This document shows, one piece after another, positions 16,846-25,280 of a stretch of 64,000 bases of DNA. Source of the DNA: Candidatus Hydrogenedens sp. Its GTDB lineage: Bacteria; Hydrogenedentota; Hydrogenedentia; Hydrogenedentales; JAEUWI01. The stretch lies in NCBI GenBank assembly GCA_016125095.1, contig WGMK01000013.1, positions 186,001-250,000 of the forward strand, given 5' to 3'. Made by a program: the position numbers and the translations under genes. Numbering within the stretch: the first letter of the stretch is position 1; every line of letters starts with the position of its first letter. Below the pieces are notes generated by a model. It saw nothing but the letters and a program-made list of their open reading frames with translations, was not told the DNA's origin and did not search any database.

Positions 16846-17877
16846 ATGGCAACGGCAATCCGTTCACAGCTTCCCGGCGTCGTATTCAGTTCCGATGGCC
16901 TGTCTGCGGCCAATACCCTCGAAGTCTGGCGCGACGCCGTGTCGCCCGTACTCGAGGCCCTGCCCGACAGCGACGTGCTCGATATCCGCGCCGAATGCTA
17001 CATGGTGGACCGGATTCTCGTGAATCGCAACCGCGTCGGCCGCATTCGGTACCGCCATAACCCGAAAAGCACGCTACATGCCCACGCGGATTTGATATTG
17101 CTCCAGTATTATGTGGGTGGCTTCGAGGAACTTGTGACCGATTCCGGCAGCCACACGCTGCGAGCCGGGCACGTATGTCTGCGCGATTGGGCGCACGGCT
17201 TTGAAAGCAGGTTGCACGGCGCCGAGCAATTCGGCATCGCGATTCCGCGCGAACTGATCCGCGCGAGCGACTGGATGTACCGTTGCGCGCCGTTCCTGAG
17301 TTGGCCGGCCAGTTCCGCGCGGGGTTCCGTGCTTGCGGCGGCCTGCGAGGGATTGTGGAGCAGCATGGCGGCCGCCGATCCCAAAGAGGCGCCGGCCCTC
17401 GCGAACGGTATCGTGGGACTCATCAACGGATTCCTCGACAGCGATCGCGCGGTGGAAGGACGTGCACTGCAAGACGCCACGCTCGAGGCCATGAAGCGTT
17501 TCCTCACCGCGAATCTCGACTTGCCCGAGTTGGGTGTGGATCACCTTTGCCGGCAATTCGGTGCATCGCGCGCGAAGGTCTACCGCATGTTTCAGCAGGA
17601 GGGCGGCGTGCATGCGTATATCCGCGACCAGCGGCTTGATCGCTGCTACCGCGAACTCACGCTGCCGCGCCAGGGGCGGCGCCCGGTCCGGCAGGTTGCG
17701 GAGAAGTGGGGCTTCTTTGATGCGAGCAACTTCCGCCGCCTGTTCCAGAAGCGGTACCGGCTGACTCCCAGCGAGGCGCAATCGCTGGCCGAGCGCATCG
17801 AGCCCCGGCGGCTGCATGGCCCCTCCGGGGATTCGAGCAGCACGGGACAGCTGTACCACTGGCTGCAGTCGCTGTAG
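16846..17877 (+). CDS. AraC-family transcriptional regulator
   Basis: The protein has 343 residues, with AAGGGAG upstream of the ATG. The N-terminal ~200 residues resemble the AraC-binding-like domain found in many one-component regulators ('HAHADLILLQYYVGG'). The C-terminal ~100 residues hold the two helix-turn-helix units: LGVDHLCRQFGASRAKVYRM, then 'VRQVAEKWGFFDASNFRRLFQKRYRLTPSE', which is the family signature. It likely senses a small molecule and activates nearby genes. The divergent esterase gene is the best candidate target. Confidence 0.92.
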   Translation: MATAIRSQLPGVVFSSDGLSAANTLEVWRDAVSPVLEALPDSDVLDIRAECYMVDRILVNRNRVGRIRYRHNPKSTLHAHADLILLQYYVGGFEELVTDSGSHTLRAGHVCLRDWAHGFESRLHGAEQFGIAIPRELIRASDWMYRCAPFLSWPASSARGSVLAAACEGLWSSMAAADPKEAPALANGIVGLINGFLDSDRAVEGRALQDATLEAMKRFLTANLDLPELGVDHLCRQFGASRAKVYRMFQQEGGVHAYIRDQRLDRCYRELTLPRQGRRPVRQVAEKWGFFDASNFRRLFQKRYRLTPSEAQSLAERIEPRRLHGPSGDSSSTGQLYHWLQSL

Positions 17878-17997
17878 CGCCGGCAGCATGAGACGTAAGT
17901 ACCTTGAAACTTGAGACGCCAGACCACGCGGAATCGACACCGCTGCGCTATCGTGGCTGAGGCAGGGAACGTGGCGGAGATTTCGGAGGCAACAGCT

Positions 17998-18210
17998 ATG
18001 CAGGTTCAATGTTGCGTGTGTAAGCGGGTCCGCACCGAAACGGGCTGGGAGGCCAAGGTCGCTGAGTCGGCCGTGTGCAGCCACAGCTACTGTCCGCAAT
18101 GCGCGGAAGAGGCCTTCGCCGATATCCGCGCGTACCACAACCGCGAGCAGCCGCGCTCGGGACGCACGCTCGCCGCGGCCATGCGTCGGCTGTCGCAGGG
18201 CCTCGGGTAG
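17998..18210 (+). CDS. Small Cys-motif protein (stand-alone 'C-x2-C ... H-x-x-C-x2-C' module)
   Basis: This 70-residue protein starts at ATG 17998, with CGGAGG nine bases upstream. It has CCVCKRVRTETGW followed by SHSYCPQCAEEAF. This resembles the short module often attached to the C-terminus of PAS or receiver proteins ('C-x2-CKK-R...HGICP-x-C'). Here it is encoded alone. The four Cys could bind a metal or take part in redox sensing. The function is unknown, and the gene may be co-transcribed with the AraC gene (120 bases apart). Confidence 0.7.
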   Translation: MQVQCCVCKRVRTETGWEAKVAESAVCSHSYCPQCAEEAFADIRAYHNREQPRSGRTLAAAMRRLSQGLG

Positions 18211-18219
18211 ACTCGGGGC

Positions 18220-19716
18220 CTACGGCTCAAGAAATCCCGCAGCAAGTCCGGTCGCATCGAGCGGCACCCGCCATACGCAGCGCCCGTCACTTACCGATAC
18301 CGGCAAGGCATCGTCGCTGAGTATGGACTTCCATTGGGTGGGCGCGGCCAGGCCGGGGGGCAGGGGGACCTTAAGTTCCGCCTCGCCAGCTTCGTGATTT
18401 GCAGCATAGGCCACCACGAACAACCGCTCTTCGCCGCATTGCAGCGCACGCACGCGGCAGACAGGCAGGTCGAGCGCGCCGATGGGGGAGAGGGGGCACG
18501 ACACCGCCAGCGAGGGAATCAGCGGCCGCACCTCGTTCATCACGCGTTCGAAGCGGCTGCGGTCGTCGTCGCCCGGCCGCTCGGGGTCGGTGCTGCTGAT
18601 GGGGATCGCGCTGTAATCGTGAGGGCGTGCCGCCGGTCTGAACAGCAACCCTTTGGCACCCGACGCGATCGTAAGATAGACCAGCGCCCGGATCTCCTCG
18701 TCTCGCAACGGCGGATCCTCGGGCGAGGCGAGCTGGCTGTAGGCGCCGCCGTACAGGCTCGCGTCTTCAATGAGACCAACGAAGCCGCCGGGCTCGACGG
18801 CATGGGACACCAGACCTGCGATATCGAACCACCCCGGCCAGGGTTCCGCCTCGCCGCGCGTGAGGTTCGAGGCCTGCAGGTTGACCACCGCCCGGGGCGC
18901 ACACGCGGCAAAGGCCTCGAGCCCCGCCGGCAGCCGGTTGCGGCAGAAGTGTACCGTCGCCGGTGCGGCCGCCATGCCGCTGCGCCACGACGCGATCTTG
19001 TTCCCCACGACGTCCCACGGCCCGTGCTGATGCGTCGGGCAGACGAAGGCTGCCGGGGCCTCGTGCTCCCATTGCACCGCGAAATCGCTCGCGGAGCACA
19101 GGGGCGCGCCGGCCCAGCCGCTGCCGTTCGACGTGTCGAGTTGAAAGATCTTCTCCGTGCCGCTCGGCGGCGCATCGCGGAACGGCCGCAGCACGCGCAG
19201 CCCTGTCGCGCCCGGTGGAATCTCCAGCGGCGGGGTATCGCCCGATTCGACGCCTTGCAGGTGCACCGCATTCAGTGTCACCGGTTCCGCGTGGTCGTTG
19301 CGCCAATAGGTGTACAGCGAGTCTCCCTGGTACACGCAATACACGGGCACCAGCGGACTGCCGCCGGGTTGCAGCGGAATCCTGGTGCCGGCCTGCAGCG
19401 ACGCGATGACCTCGCCGGGACGGCTCTTGGCGCGCTTCAATGCGAATCGCAGCCACGTGGTCTCGCCGGGCGCCACGCGCTCGGGCGTCGCGAGCGTCCA
19501 CCACACATGCACCGGGTCCTGATCCGCCGCGGCTTCCAGCCGATCGACGAGGCACATCAACGGCGCGCTCGAAGCGTTTTGCAGGATCGCGTTGTGCGTG
19601 CCCTCGGGGTGTTCGTAAAAGCTGAGTACCCGCCACGGCGACTCCGGTTCGGGTGCTTCCGGCGCCGCCGCAGGAGCCAGCGCCAGCGCCGCGGCGACAA
19701 GCAGACTAATGGACAT
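18220..19716 (-). CDS. Exported protein with glycosidase-like C-terminal segment
   Basis: The protein has 498 residues with a short Ala/Leu-rich signal peptide (residues 1-20). Residues ~20-190 look like beta-sandwich sequence. The central part resembles TIM-barrel glycosidases of the beta-galactosidase type: LRDEEIRALVYLTIASGAKG followed by 'LLFRP' is a phrase typical of such enzymes. I cannot identify a convincing acid/nucleophile pair. It is the last gene of the minus-strand operon and overlaps the end of the sulfatase-like gene by 11 bases. Its neighbours suggest a role in polysaccharide breakdown, but the function is unproven. Confidence 0.6.
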   Translation of the reverse strand: MSISLLVAAALALAPAAAPEAPEPESPWRVLSFYEHPEGTHNAILQNASSAPLMCLVDRLEAAADQDPVHVWWTLATPERVAPGETTWLRFALKRAKSRPGEVIASLQAGTRIPLQPGGSPLVPVYCVYQGDSLYTYWRNDHAEPVTLNAVHLQGVESGDTPPLEIPPGATGLRVLRPFRDAPPSGTEKIFQLDTSNGSGWAGAPLCSASDFAVQWEHEAPAAFVCPTHQHGPWDVVGNKIASWRSGMAAAPATVHFCRNRLPAGLEAFAACAPRAVVNLQASNLTRGEAEPWPGWFDIAGLVSHAVEPGGFVGLIEDASLYGGAYSQLASPEDPPLRDEEIRALVYLTIASGAKGLLFRPAARPHDYSAIPISSTDPERPGDDDRSRFERVMNEVRPLIPSLAVSCPLSPIGALDLPVCRVRALQCGEERLFVVAYAANHEAGEAELKVPLPPGLAAPTQWKSILSDDALPVSVSDGRCVWRVPLDATGLAAGFLEP

Positions 19717-22681
19717 AGCCGAGCGCGCGTAGCTGGCCGATCAACTCGTCCAGCGAATCGCTTCCTGCGGGCACCGCGACCGAGGCGTCCTGCGTCGTGC
19801 GCCGGAATGTGTCGATGGAACGCGCCCGCAGCGCGTCAAACTCGAGCTGCATCGCCGCCGCCCGCCCGGGTTTCTCGGCCGACACATCGTGATGCTCGCC
19901 GGGATCCGTGCCGAGGTCGAACAACTGTCTCGCATTCGTCGCCGTATCGACCACGAGCTTGTGGTCCGACGCGATCAGCGCCTCGAATTGGTAGGGCGGC
20001 AGATCGAGCCAGGCCGGAATCGGCCGGTCCTCGGGGACCGCCGCCTGTCCGTCGCGCAGCAAGTCCACTCCGTCGAGTTCGGCGGGCACCTCGAGACCGA
20101 GTTCGTCGAGCAGCGTCGGCAATACATCGGCCAGACTGACTGCGCTATGGCTTCGCTGATCCGCCGCGATTCCCGGTCCGGAAATCATCAATGGCACGTG
20201 CAGCACTTCGTTGAACAAGGTGTAGCCATGCGCGAGCCGGCCATGCTCCAGGAACTCGTCGCCGTGATCGCCGAACACCACCACCACCGTATTCTCGAAT
20301 TCTCCGCGACGCTGCAGGTGGGCAATCAGCCGCCCGACCTGTTCGTCGACATAGCGTAGCTCGTCGCGGTAGAGCGCGCGGAGGCGTGGCACGTCCACCT
20401 CGTCAGCGGGGGCATCCAGTGGCGCAGGCGCGTTGTTCCATTGGTCGATCTCGCCGTATTGCGTGCCGCCGTAAAACGGCCGATCCCCTTGGTAGGGCGG
20501 CTGATAATTGTGGTGCGCGTCGAAGTAATTCAGGAACAGGAAGAACGGCCGGTCGTCGTGCGACCGCCGCTCGAGCATCGCAATCGCGCGGTCGGTAATC
20601 AGCGAACCCGTGTGCCCGGTGTGAATGTCCACGCTCGGGTTGCCCCAGCGCCGGATGAACACGTCGGCCTGCCGATCGAGCAGATAGGTCGCGTCGTCGT
20701 ATTGCTGGAATCCGCGCGCGAATCCGAACAGCCGGTTCAGCGGCGGGGCGGACACCACCCCCATCGTTTCGTAACCGCGCTCGTAGAGCAGTTCCGGTAG
20801 CGATGGCCACGCGGGCGACAGGCGCTCGTCGTGCCGCATCGCGCCATGCGTGCGCGCGAAGCGCCCAGTGAACACGCTGGCATGCGCGGGCTTGGTCCAC
20901 GACGAGGTGCTGTACGCCTGCTCGAACACCACGCCCCTCTCAGCGAGCATGTCGATATTCGGCGTATGCGCCTCTGAGTCGCCATAGCAGCCCAAGGCAT
21001 CCGCACGAACGGTGTCGAGACTCACCAGCAACACGTTCGGCGCTCCGTCCTCCGGCGCCGCATCCGCAATCCGAGGCGTTAGCGGCGCGGCCTCGATGCC
21101 GCGCAAGAGATGTTCGAGCGTGCGCACCGACCGATGTTCGCGGTCCTGCTCGATGGCGCGCACATACGCGGGCACGGCCTGCGCCTCGCCGTGCAGCAGA
21201 TACTCCACATACGCCCGCGTGGTCAGCACCTGCCGCAGGTTTTCCGGCTGCGGGTCCGCCGCAATCTGCGCGTCCAGCGTCGCGGCCGCCTTTTCGTAGT
21301 CGCCCATACGCAGGTCGATTAGCGCGCTCAACGTCGTCAGCTTGTCGCGCGTCCGCTCGGTCGCCTCCCCGCGCGCGTTCCCAATCGCGGCGCGCGCCGC
21401 CGCGTAGTCCTCGCCCAGGTATTCCGCCACCGCCATGCCGTAGCGGGTCGATTCGCGCTGGCCTTCCTTCGGGAAATCCAGCACCAGCTGGCGCTCCGCC
21501 AAGACCACCCGCTTGAAGTCGCGCCAATAGAAATAGTTCACCGTCGCGAGCCGGGTCAGCCGCGGCACCCGCTCCGCGGGCGTGCGCAAGTAGGGCAGGA
21601 GGCGCTCGATCGCATCGCGCTCCGGCTCCCACCGGCCCTGCTGATTGAATGCCGCCACAGCCCGCGTGAGCAGATCGCGCTGCAAATCCCTATCGTCCCC
21701 GGCCCCTGCCGAAAGCCTCACCAGCACCTCCGCTGCGTCGCGCGCGGCCGTCTCGCATGCGGCGCGTCCGTCGCCGGTCAGACCGTCCCGATGTTCGTGC
21801 GCCAATTGCTGCAGCGAAAGCGCAATCGCCTGCGGCGTAATCGTCTCCGAGGGGACTTCCGCGGCCGCATCCAGACAGTCGCGGACGTAGTCCAGAAACG
21901 CCGCATAGTCGGCCTCTTCCAGTGCCTGCGCCGCGCCCGACAACAATTGCCGCGCTCGCAAGAAGTCCAGCGTAGCTTCCAGTTCCTCGTCCGGCGCTTC
22001 GAGCAGCGGCAGCAGCACCGCTATCGCGCGCCGCTCCGCCGGTACATCCGCCGCCCGCAGCACGCAATCCACCTCCGGCCGGAGCAGCCAGCCATTCGCT
22101 TGCTCCGCATACGCCCGCAGCCGCGGATACAGCTTGCCCGCCGCGAGCGTGTCCACGGGCAAAATCTCGGCGAACGCGGGCAGCAGCAGCCGGAATGCGC
22201 CGCGTCCATCCCCGTCCCGCCAGGCCGCATCGGCCAGCACCACCCGCGCGGCCCGCGCCGGGGCGCTCGCGCCATGCGCCACCACTTCGCGGCAGAGCGC
22301 AATCGGATCGGGCACGGTGTCCAGCAGCATGTAGAACGCGCGCGCGGCAACACGCGACTTCGGCAATGCGCGCATCAAGTCTTCCAGCGCATCCGTGCCG
22401 CCGCCTTCCGCTTGCCGCGTCTCCAGCGCATACAGCCCCAGCGGCTCGTCGGCGTAGGTGCGCGCCACCGCAAGCAGCTTGTCGTCTCGCGTCTCGCCCG
22501 GCGCCACCGCGAGGAAAGCATCGAGCGCCGCCTCCGCCATGGGATGCGCAGGCAGGCTTTCCAGCACAAAATGCCATTCGCCCCGCAACGCTGTCGCCGG
22601 GTCGTCCTGCGCCGCCGCATGCCCGCACCCCAGCACAAGCCCCGCGCAGCACAATGCCGCGATGCCCCGCCTAATACGCAT
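19706..22681 (-). CDS. TPR protein fused to alkaline-phosphatase-fold sulfatase/transferase domain
   Basis: The protein has 991 residues. ATG 22681 and ATG 22690 are both possible; both overlap the upstream gene. Signal peptide ~1-24. Residues ~30-540 are helical repeats of TPR type ('LIDLRMGDYEKAAATLDAQIA'). Residues ~545-900 form a sulfatase-family domain: LLVSLDTVRADALGCYG (metal ligands), nucleophile region 'SSWTKPAHASVFTG' and VFGDHGDEFLEHG (metal ligands). The canonical C/S-x-P-S-R formylglycine motif is absent and Thr596 occupies the nucleophile position. It is therefore more like a phosphoglycerol/phosphoethanolamine-transferase-type enzyme or a non-FGly hydrolase. It overlaps genes at both ends within a four-gene operon. 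Confidence 0.85.
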   Translation of the reverse strand: MRIRRGIAALCCAGLVLGCGHAAAQDDPATALRGEWHFVLESLPAHPMAEAALDAFLAVAPGETRDDKLLAVARTYADEPLGLYALETRQAEGGGTDALEDLMRALPKSRVAARAFYMLLDTVPDPIALCREVVAHGASAPARAARVVLADAAWRDGDGRGAFRLLLPAFAEILPVDTLAAGKLYPRLRAYAEQANGWLLRPEVDCVLRAADVPAERRAIAVLLPLLEAPDEELEATLDFLRARQLLSGAAQALEEADYAAFLDYVRDCLDAAAEVPSETITPQAIALSLQQLAHEHRDGLTGDGRAACETAARDAAEVLVRLSAGAGDDRDLQRDLLTRAVAAFNQQGRWEPERDAIERLLPYLRTPAERVPRLTRLATVNYFYWRDFKRVVLAERQLVLDFPKEGQRESTRYGMAVAEYLGEDYAAARAAIGNARGEATERTRDKLTTLSALIDLRMGDYEKAAATLDAQIAADPQPENLRQVLTTRAYVEYLLHGEAQAVPAYVRAIEQDREHRSVRTLEHLLRGIEAAPLTPRIADAAPEDGAPNVLLVSLDTVRADALGCYGDSEAHTPNIDMLAERGVVFEQAYSTSSWTKPAHASVFTGRFARTHGAMRHDERLSPAWPSLPELLYERGYETMGVVSAPPLNRLFGFARGFQQYDDATYLLDRQADVFIRRWGNPSVDIHTGHTGSLITDRAIAMLERRSHDDRPFFLFLNYFDAHHNYQPPYQGDRPFYGGTQYGEIDQWNNAPAPLDAPADEVDVPRLRALYRDELRYVDEQVGRLIAHLQRRGEFENTVVVVFGDHGDEFLEHGRLAHGYTLFNEVLHVPLMISGPGIAADQRSHSAVSLADVLPTLLDELGLEVPAELDGVDLLRDGQAAVPEDRPIPAWLDLPPYQFEALIASDHKLVVDTATNARQLFDLGTDPGEHHDVSAEKPGRAAAMQLEFDALRARSIDTFRRTTQDASVAVPAGSDSLDELIGQLRALGYVH

Positions 22682-23960
22682 CGTAGGCATGGCTTTCCAC
22701 CGGCGTATTCTTCACCTGCAGGCGCACCGCGTCGCAGAGCGCATCCAGCCACGTGGCCGACGCCGCGCCGCCCAGCTTCTGCATCACCGTGTCGGACGCC
22801 AGCGTCACCGCGCGCTTATCCAGCGCGGCCGGCGTCGCGGCGATATAGGCCTGCTCGACGATTCCGCGCAGCGTATCCAGCTCAGGGAATTTCTTGAAGG
22901 CGTAGTCGAAGTCCACGGTCTGCCACACCGAGGGCCGCAGCGGCACATGCACCGAGTCCATGACGAACGGCCGGTCGCCCTCCCGCGCGTTGGTCCGCAG
23001 AAAGACTTCCCACTCGGTGTCCTCCAGCATCAGCCACGACAGGAACGCCACGGCCTGCTCGCGCGCCTCCGTGCCGCTGCGCACGACGAAGGCCTCGAGC
23101 AGTCCCGGATAATACGCGCACTCCGCTGGCGGGTCGTCGCGCAGCAGCCGCCGCGGATACGGCATCACCGCATAGTGCGATGTTGGATACAGCGACTCGA
23201 CGCGACCCGTGCCCGCCAGCGCCGTGGCCTTCACGCGCAAGGGCTCGTTCTCAATGCGGAACTCCAGCAGCCGCCGGTCGCGCGCCCCGCTGATGAGGTC
23301 CAGCGCCGCCGCCATCCGATCCGATTGCCAGGCCTCCGCCGCGGCATAGTCGATTGGCGCGCCGCCCGTGGTCTGCGCCATCAACTCGGCCAGCCCGAAC
23401 AGCGTCTGGTTCGAACTGAACGGCAGCATGATTTCGGGCGGGCCGTACTGCTGCATCGTCTCGAAGAGCGCTTCCCACGAATCAAACGCGGGCGCCAGGC
23501 CCAGCGCCTCGAAGCGCGCTTGGTCGTAGTGCAGCGCATCGACGACGAGGTGATGCGGCAGTGCCCAGATTTGCCCCCGGTAACGCACCGCCTCCATTGT
23601 TTGCGGCAGAAAATCGTCCGGCGAGACCCCAATCGCCTCGAGCAGGTCATCCAGCGGTTCGATCAGCCCGCGGTCCGCGAGGTCCCGCAGGTCGTCGCTG
23701 TATCGCCCGACGACGATGGAGAACACATCGGGCAGTTCGGCGGCCTGCAGCGGCAGCGGCGAATCCGCCGCGCCAAAGGGATTGCGCGCGAAGGGACGCT
23801 CCTCCACCGCGATTTCCGGATAGGCCTCCGCGAAGAAATCCAGCGGCAGCCGATCGCGATAGCATTCCGTGAACCCGATACGCAGCGGCTCGGCCATCGC
23901 AGACACGGCGCACCCGCAGACGGCCAGCGCCGCCAGCATCATCCGCGCGGCAGGGGTCAC
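22671..23960 (-). CDS. Extracellular solute-binding protein, family 1 type
   Basis: The protein has 429 residues from a GTG at 23960 that overlaps the upstream stop (GTGA). Signal peptide ~1-23 (ending SAMA); the Cys residues in it do not form a clean lipobox. The body fits sugar-type periplasmic binding proteins: 'LRIGFTECYRDRLPLDFFAE', an early 'LPDVFSIVVGRY', 'IWALPHHLVVDALHYD' and a late lobe with 'GLLEAFVVRSGTEAREQAVAFLSWL'. No ABC permease or ATPase gene is adjacent, so it either works with a distant transporter or acts as a sensor or binding subunit. It sits between an ELLR-domain protein and the sulfatase-fold fusion. Confidence 0.85.
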   Translation of the reverse strand: MTPAARMMLAALAVCGCAVSAMAEPLRIGFTECYRDRLPLDFFAEAYPEIAVEERPFARNPFGAADSPLPLQAAELPDVFSIVVGRYSDDLRDLADRGLIEPLDDLLEAIGVSPDDFLPQTMEAVRYRGQIWALPHHLVVDALHYDQARFEALGLAPAFDSWEALFETMQQYGPPEIMLPFSSNQTLFGLAELMAQTTGGAPIDYAAAEAWQSDRMAAALDLISGARDRRLLEFRIENEPLRVKATALAGTGRVESLYPTSHYAVMPYPRRLLRDDPPAECAYYPGLLEAFVVRSGTEAREQAVAFLSWLMLEDTEWEVFLRTNAREGDRPFVMDSVHVPLRPSVWQTVDFDYAFKKFPELDTLRGIVEQAYIAATPAALDKRAVTLASDTVMQKLGGAASATWLDALCDAVRLQVKNTPVESHAYDAY

Positions 23961-25171
23961 GCCGATCCGCAGAACTGGTCTTCCGAGGCCGGTAACGCGC
24001 TCGGGCAGTAGAAGTAGTGCTGCAGGTTGAAGAACTGCACCAGCCGCAGCAACTCGCTCAGCTCGATCATCCAGTCCTGCGAGAGGTAGTCCGAATCATG
24101 CGGCGGGCACGAGGTATTCGATACCCCGGGGGCATAGCCGTCTTCGGTTTCATTCTGGCAGCCGTAGAGCGATGCATTGTAGAACTGAATCACACGCAGC
24201 AGTTCGTTCAGTTCGATCACACCGTCCTCGTTCTGGTCGGCTGCGTGCACCGCTTCCGGGCTCAGCACCACCGTCACACAGGTCGGGTCGTTCGCGGCCA
24301 CCGTGGTCGGATCGTTCGTCACCGCGAAGGGCGCGTCGGGGCTGTTCAGGCTGGCCTGGTCGCACACCTGCCCGCCCACATCTAAAAACGGATTGTCGAT
24401 CAGCACCTCGTAGCGCACCAGCACCACCTGCGGCTGGCACGGCGCCACGCCCACCAGCGGAATGCTTACCGACACGCCGGAATCGCCCACGGTATTGCCC
24501 GAATTCACCGTGCCCGAGGTCGTCTGCACGCTTCCCGCCTGCAGCGCCACCTTGGCGTCCGGCAGGTCGGTCAGCAGCACGTTCGTCGCATTCACCGTGC
24601 CCGTATTGGAAATGGTCACCGTGTAGCGCAGCTTTTCGCCGGGGTTGGCCGCGCCGTCGGCGTTGGTCTGCAGTATCGTCAGCTGGTTGTCCGCCACCAG
24701 CGTCGCATCCAGCTTCAGTTCCGCCGCCAGTTCCTTCAGTACGCCGCCGGCGCTCAGGCCCGCATCGAACTCCACGCGCGTGATCTTCGTAAAGTCCGCA
24801 CCCCAGCCGTCCAGCGGCACGAAGTCCGCAAAGGGAATCAGGTACGCCATGCCCGTCGGCAGGGTGTAGGGGGTCCATTCCCAGATGGACGCGTCGTTAT
24901 CGCCCGACCATACCGTGAGCGTGGGCGTGAACTTGCCCGGCCGCAGGCTCAGGTCGAGGTTGAAGGCGTCGATGGTCGCGCCCTTGGTCAGGTCGCGAGC
25001 CTCGGGAAAGTCGAGCTTCGCGCGCTGCGAAAAATCGCCGGACCACACCGCCAGGCTTTCCATCGTGCGTTCGCCCGCGGAAAGACGCAGCGTCGTCGGT
25101 GCCTGCGCATACGAAGGGATCGCCGTAAGCAAGGCGGCCGCGAACAGAAGTGCAGCGCGTGTCGTGTTCAT
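23957..25171 (-). CDS. Exported DUF11-like protein with C-terminal ELLR (dockerin-like) repeats
   Basis: The protein has 404 residues. ATG 25171 is chosen for the signal peptide (ending SYAQA) and the GGGGA/GGAGG upstream. A beta-rich N-terminal part is followed at ~165-300 by a DUF11/CARDB-like segment (NPGEKLRYTVTISNTGTVNA). The C-terminal ~90 residues hold two acidic, EF-hand-like units ending in a conserved helix: 'DQNEDGVIELNELLRVIQFYN' and IELSELLRLVQFFN. These are separated by a Cys-containing 'DGYAPG' linker. Such units look calcium-binding and dockerin-like. A related pair occurs in the protein at 52816. First gene of the four-gene operon. Confidence 0.75.
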   Translation of the reverse strand: MNTTRAALLFAAALLTAIPSYAQAPTTLRLSAGERTMESLAVWSGDFSQRAKLDFPEARDLTKGATIDAFNLDLSLRPGKFTPTLTVWSGDNDASIWEWTPYTLPTGMAYLIPFADFVPLDGWGADFTKITRVEFDAGLSAGGVLKELAAELKLDATLVADNQLTILQTNADGAANPGEKLRYTVTISNTGTVNATNVLLTDLPDAKVALQAGSVQTTSGTVNSGNTVGDSGVSVSIPLVGVAPCQPQVVLVRYEVLIDNPFLDVGGQVCDQASLNSPDAPFAVTNDPTTVAANDPTCVTVVLSPEAVHAADQNEDGVIELNELLRVIQFYNASLYGCQNETEDGYAPGVSNTSCPPHDSDYLSQDWMIELSELLRLVQFFNLQHYFYCPSALPASEDQFCGSA

Positions 25172-25280
25172 GTCCAGTCCCCGTGGTTGCTCCTCCCCTG
25201 TAGTATATTGTGGTCCGTTGTGCCGTGCAAAGCGGTTTCGTAACGTCAAAGCGATCAATCCGGGAGCGATTTCCGCCGCC

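Noticed and set aside
19706..22681. Classical formylglycine sulfatase
   Set aside because: The C/S-x-P-S-R motif is absent; Thr occupies the nucleophile position, so only a sulfatase-fold enzyme is claimed.
23889..23960. Lipoprotein signal on the solute-binding protein
   Set aside because: Cys residues in the signal region do not fit a lipobox; an ordinary signal-peptidase I site after 'SAMA' reads better.
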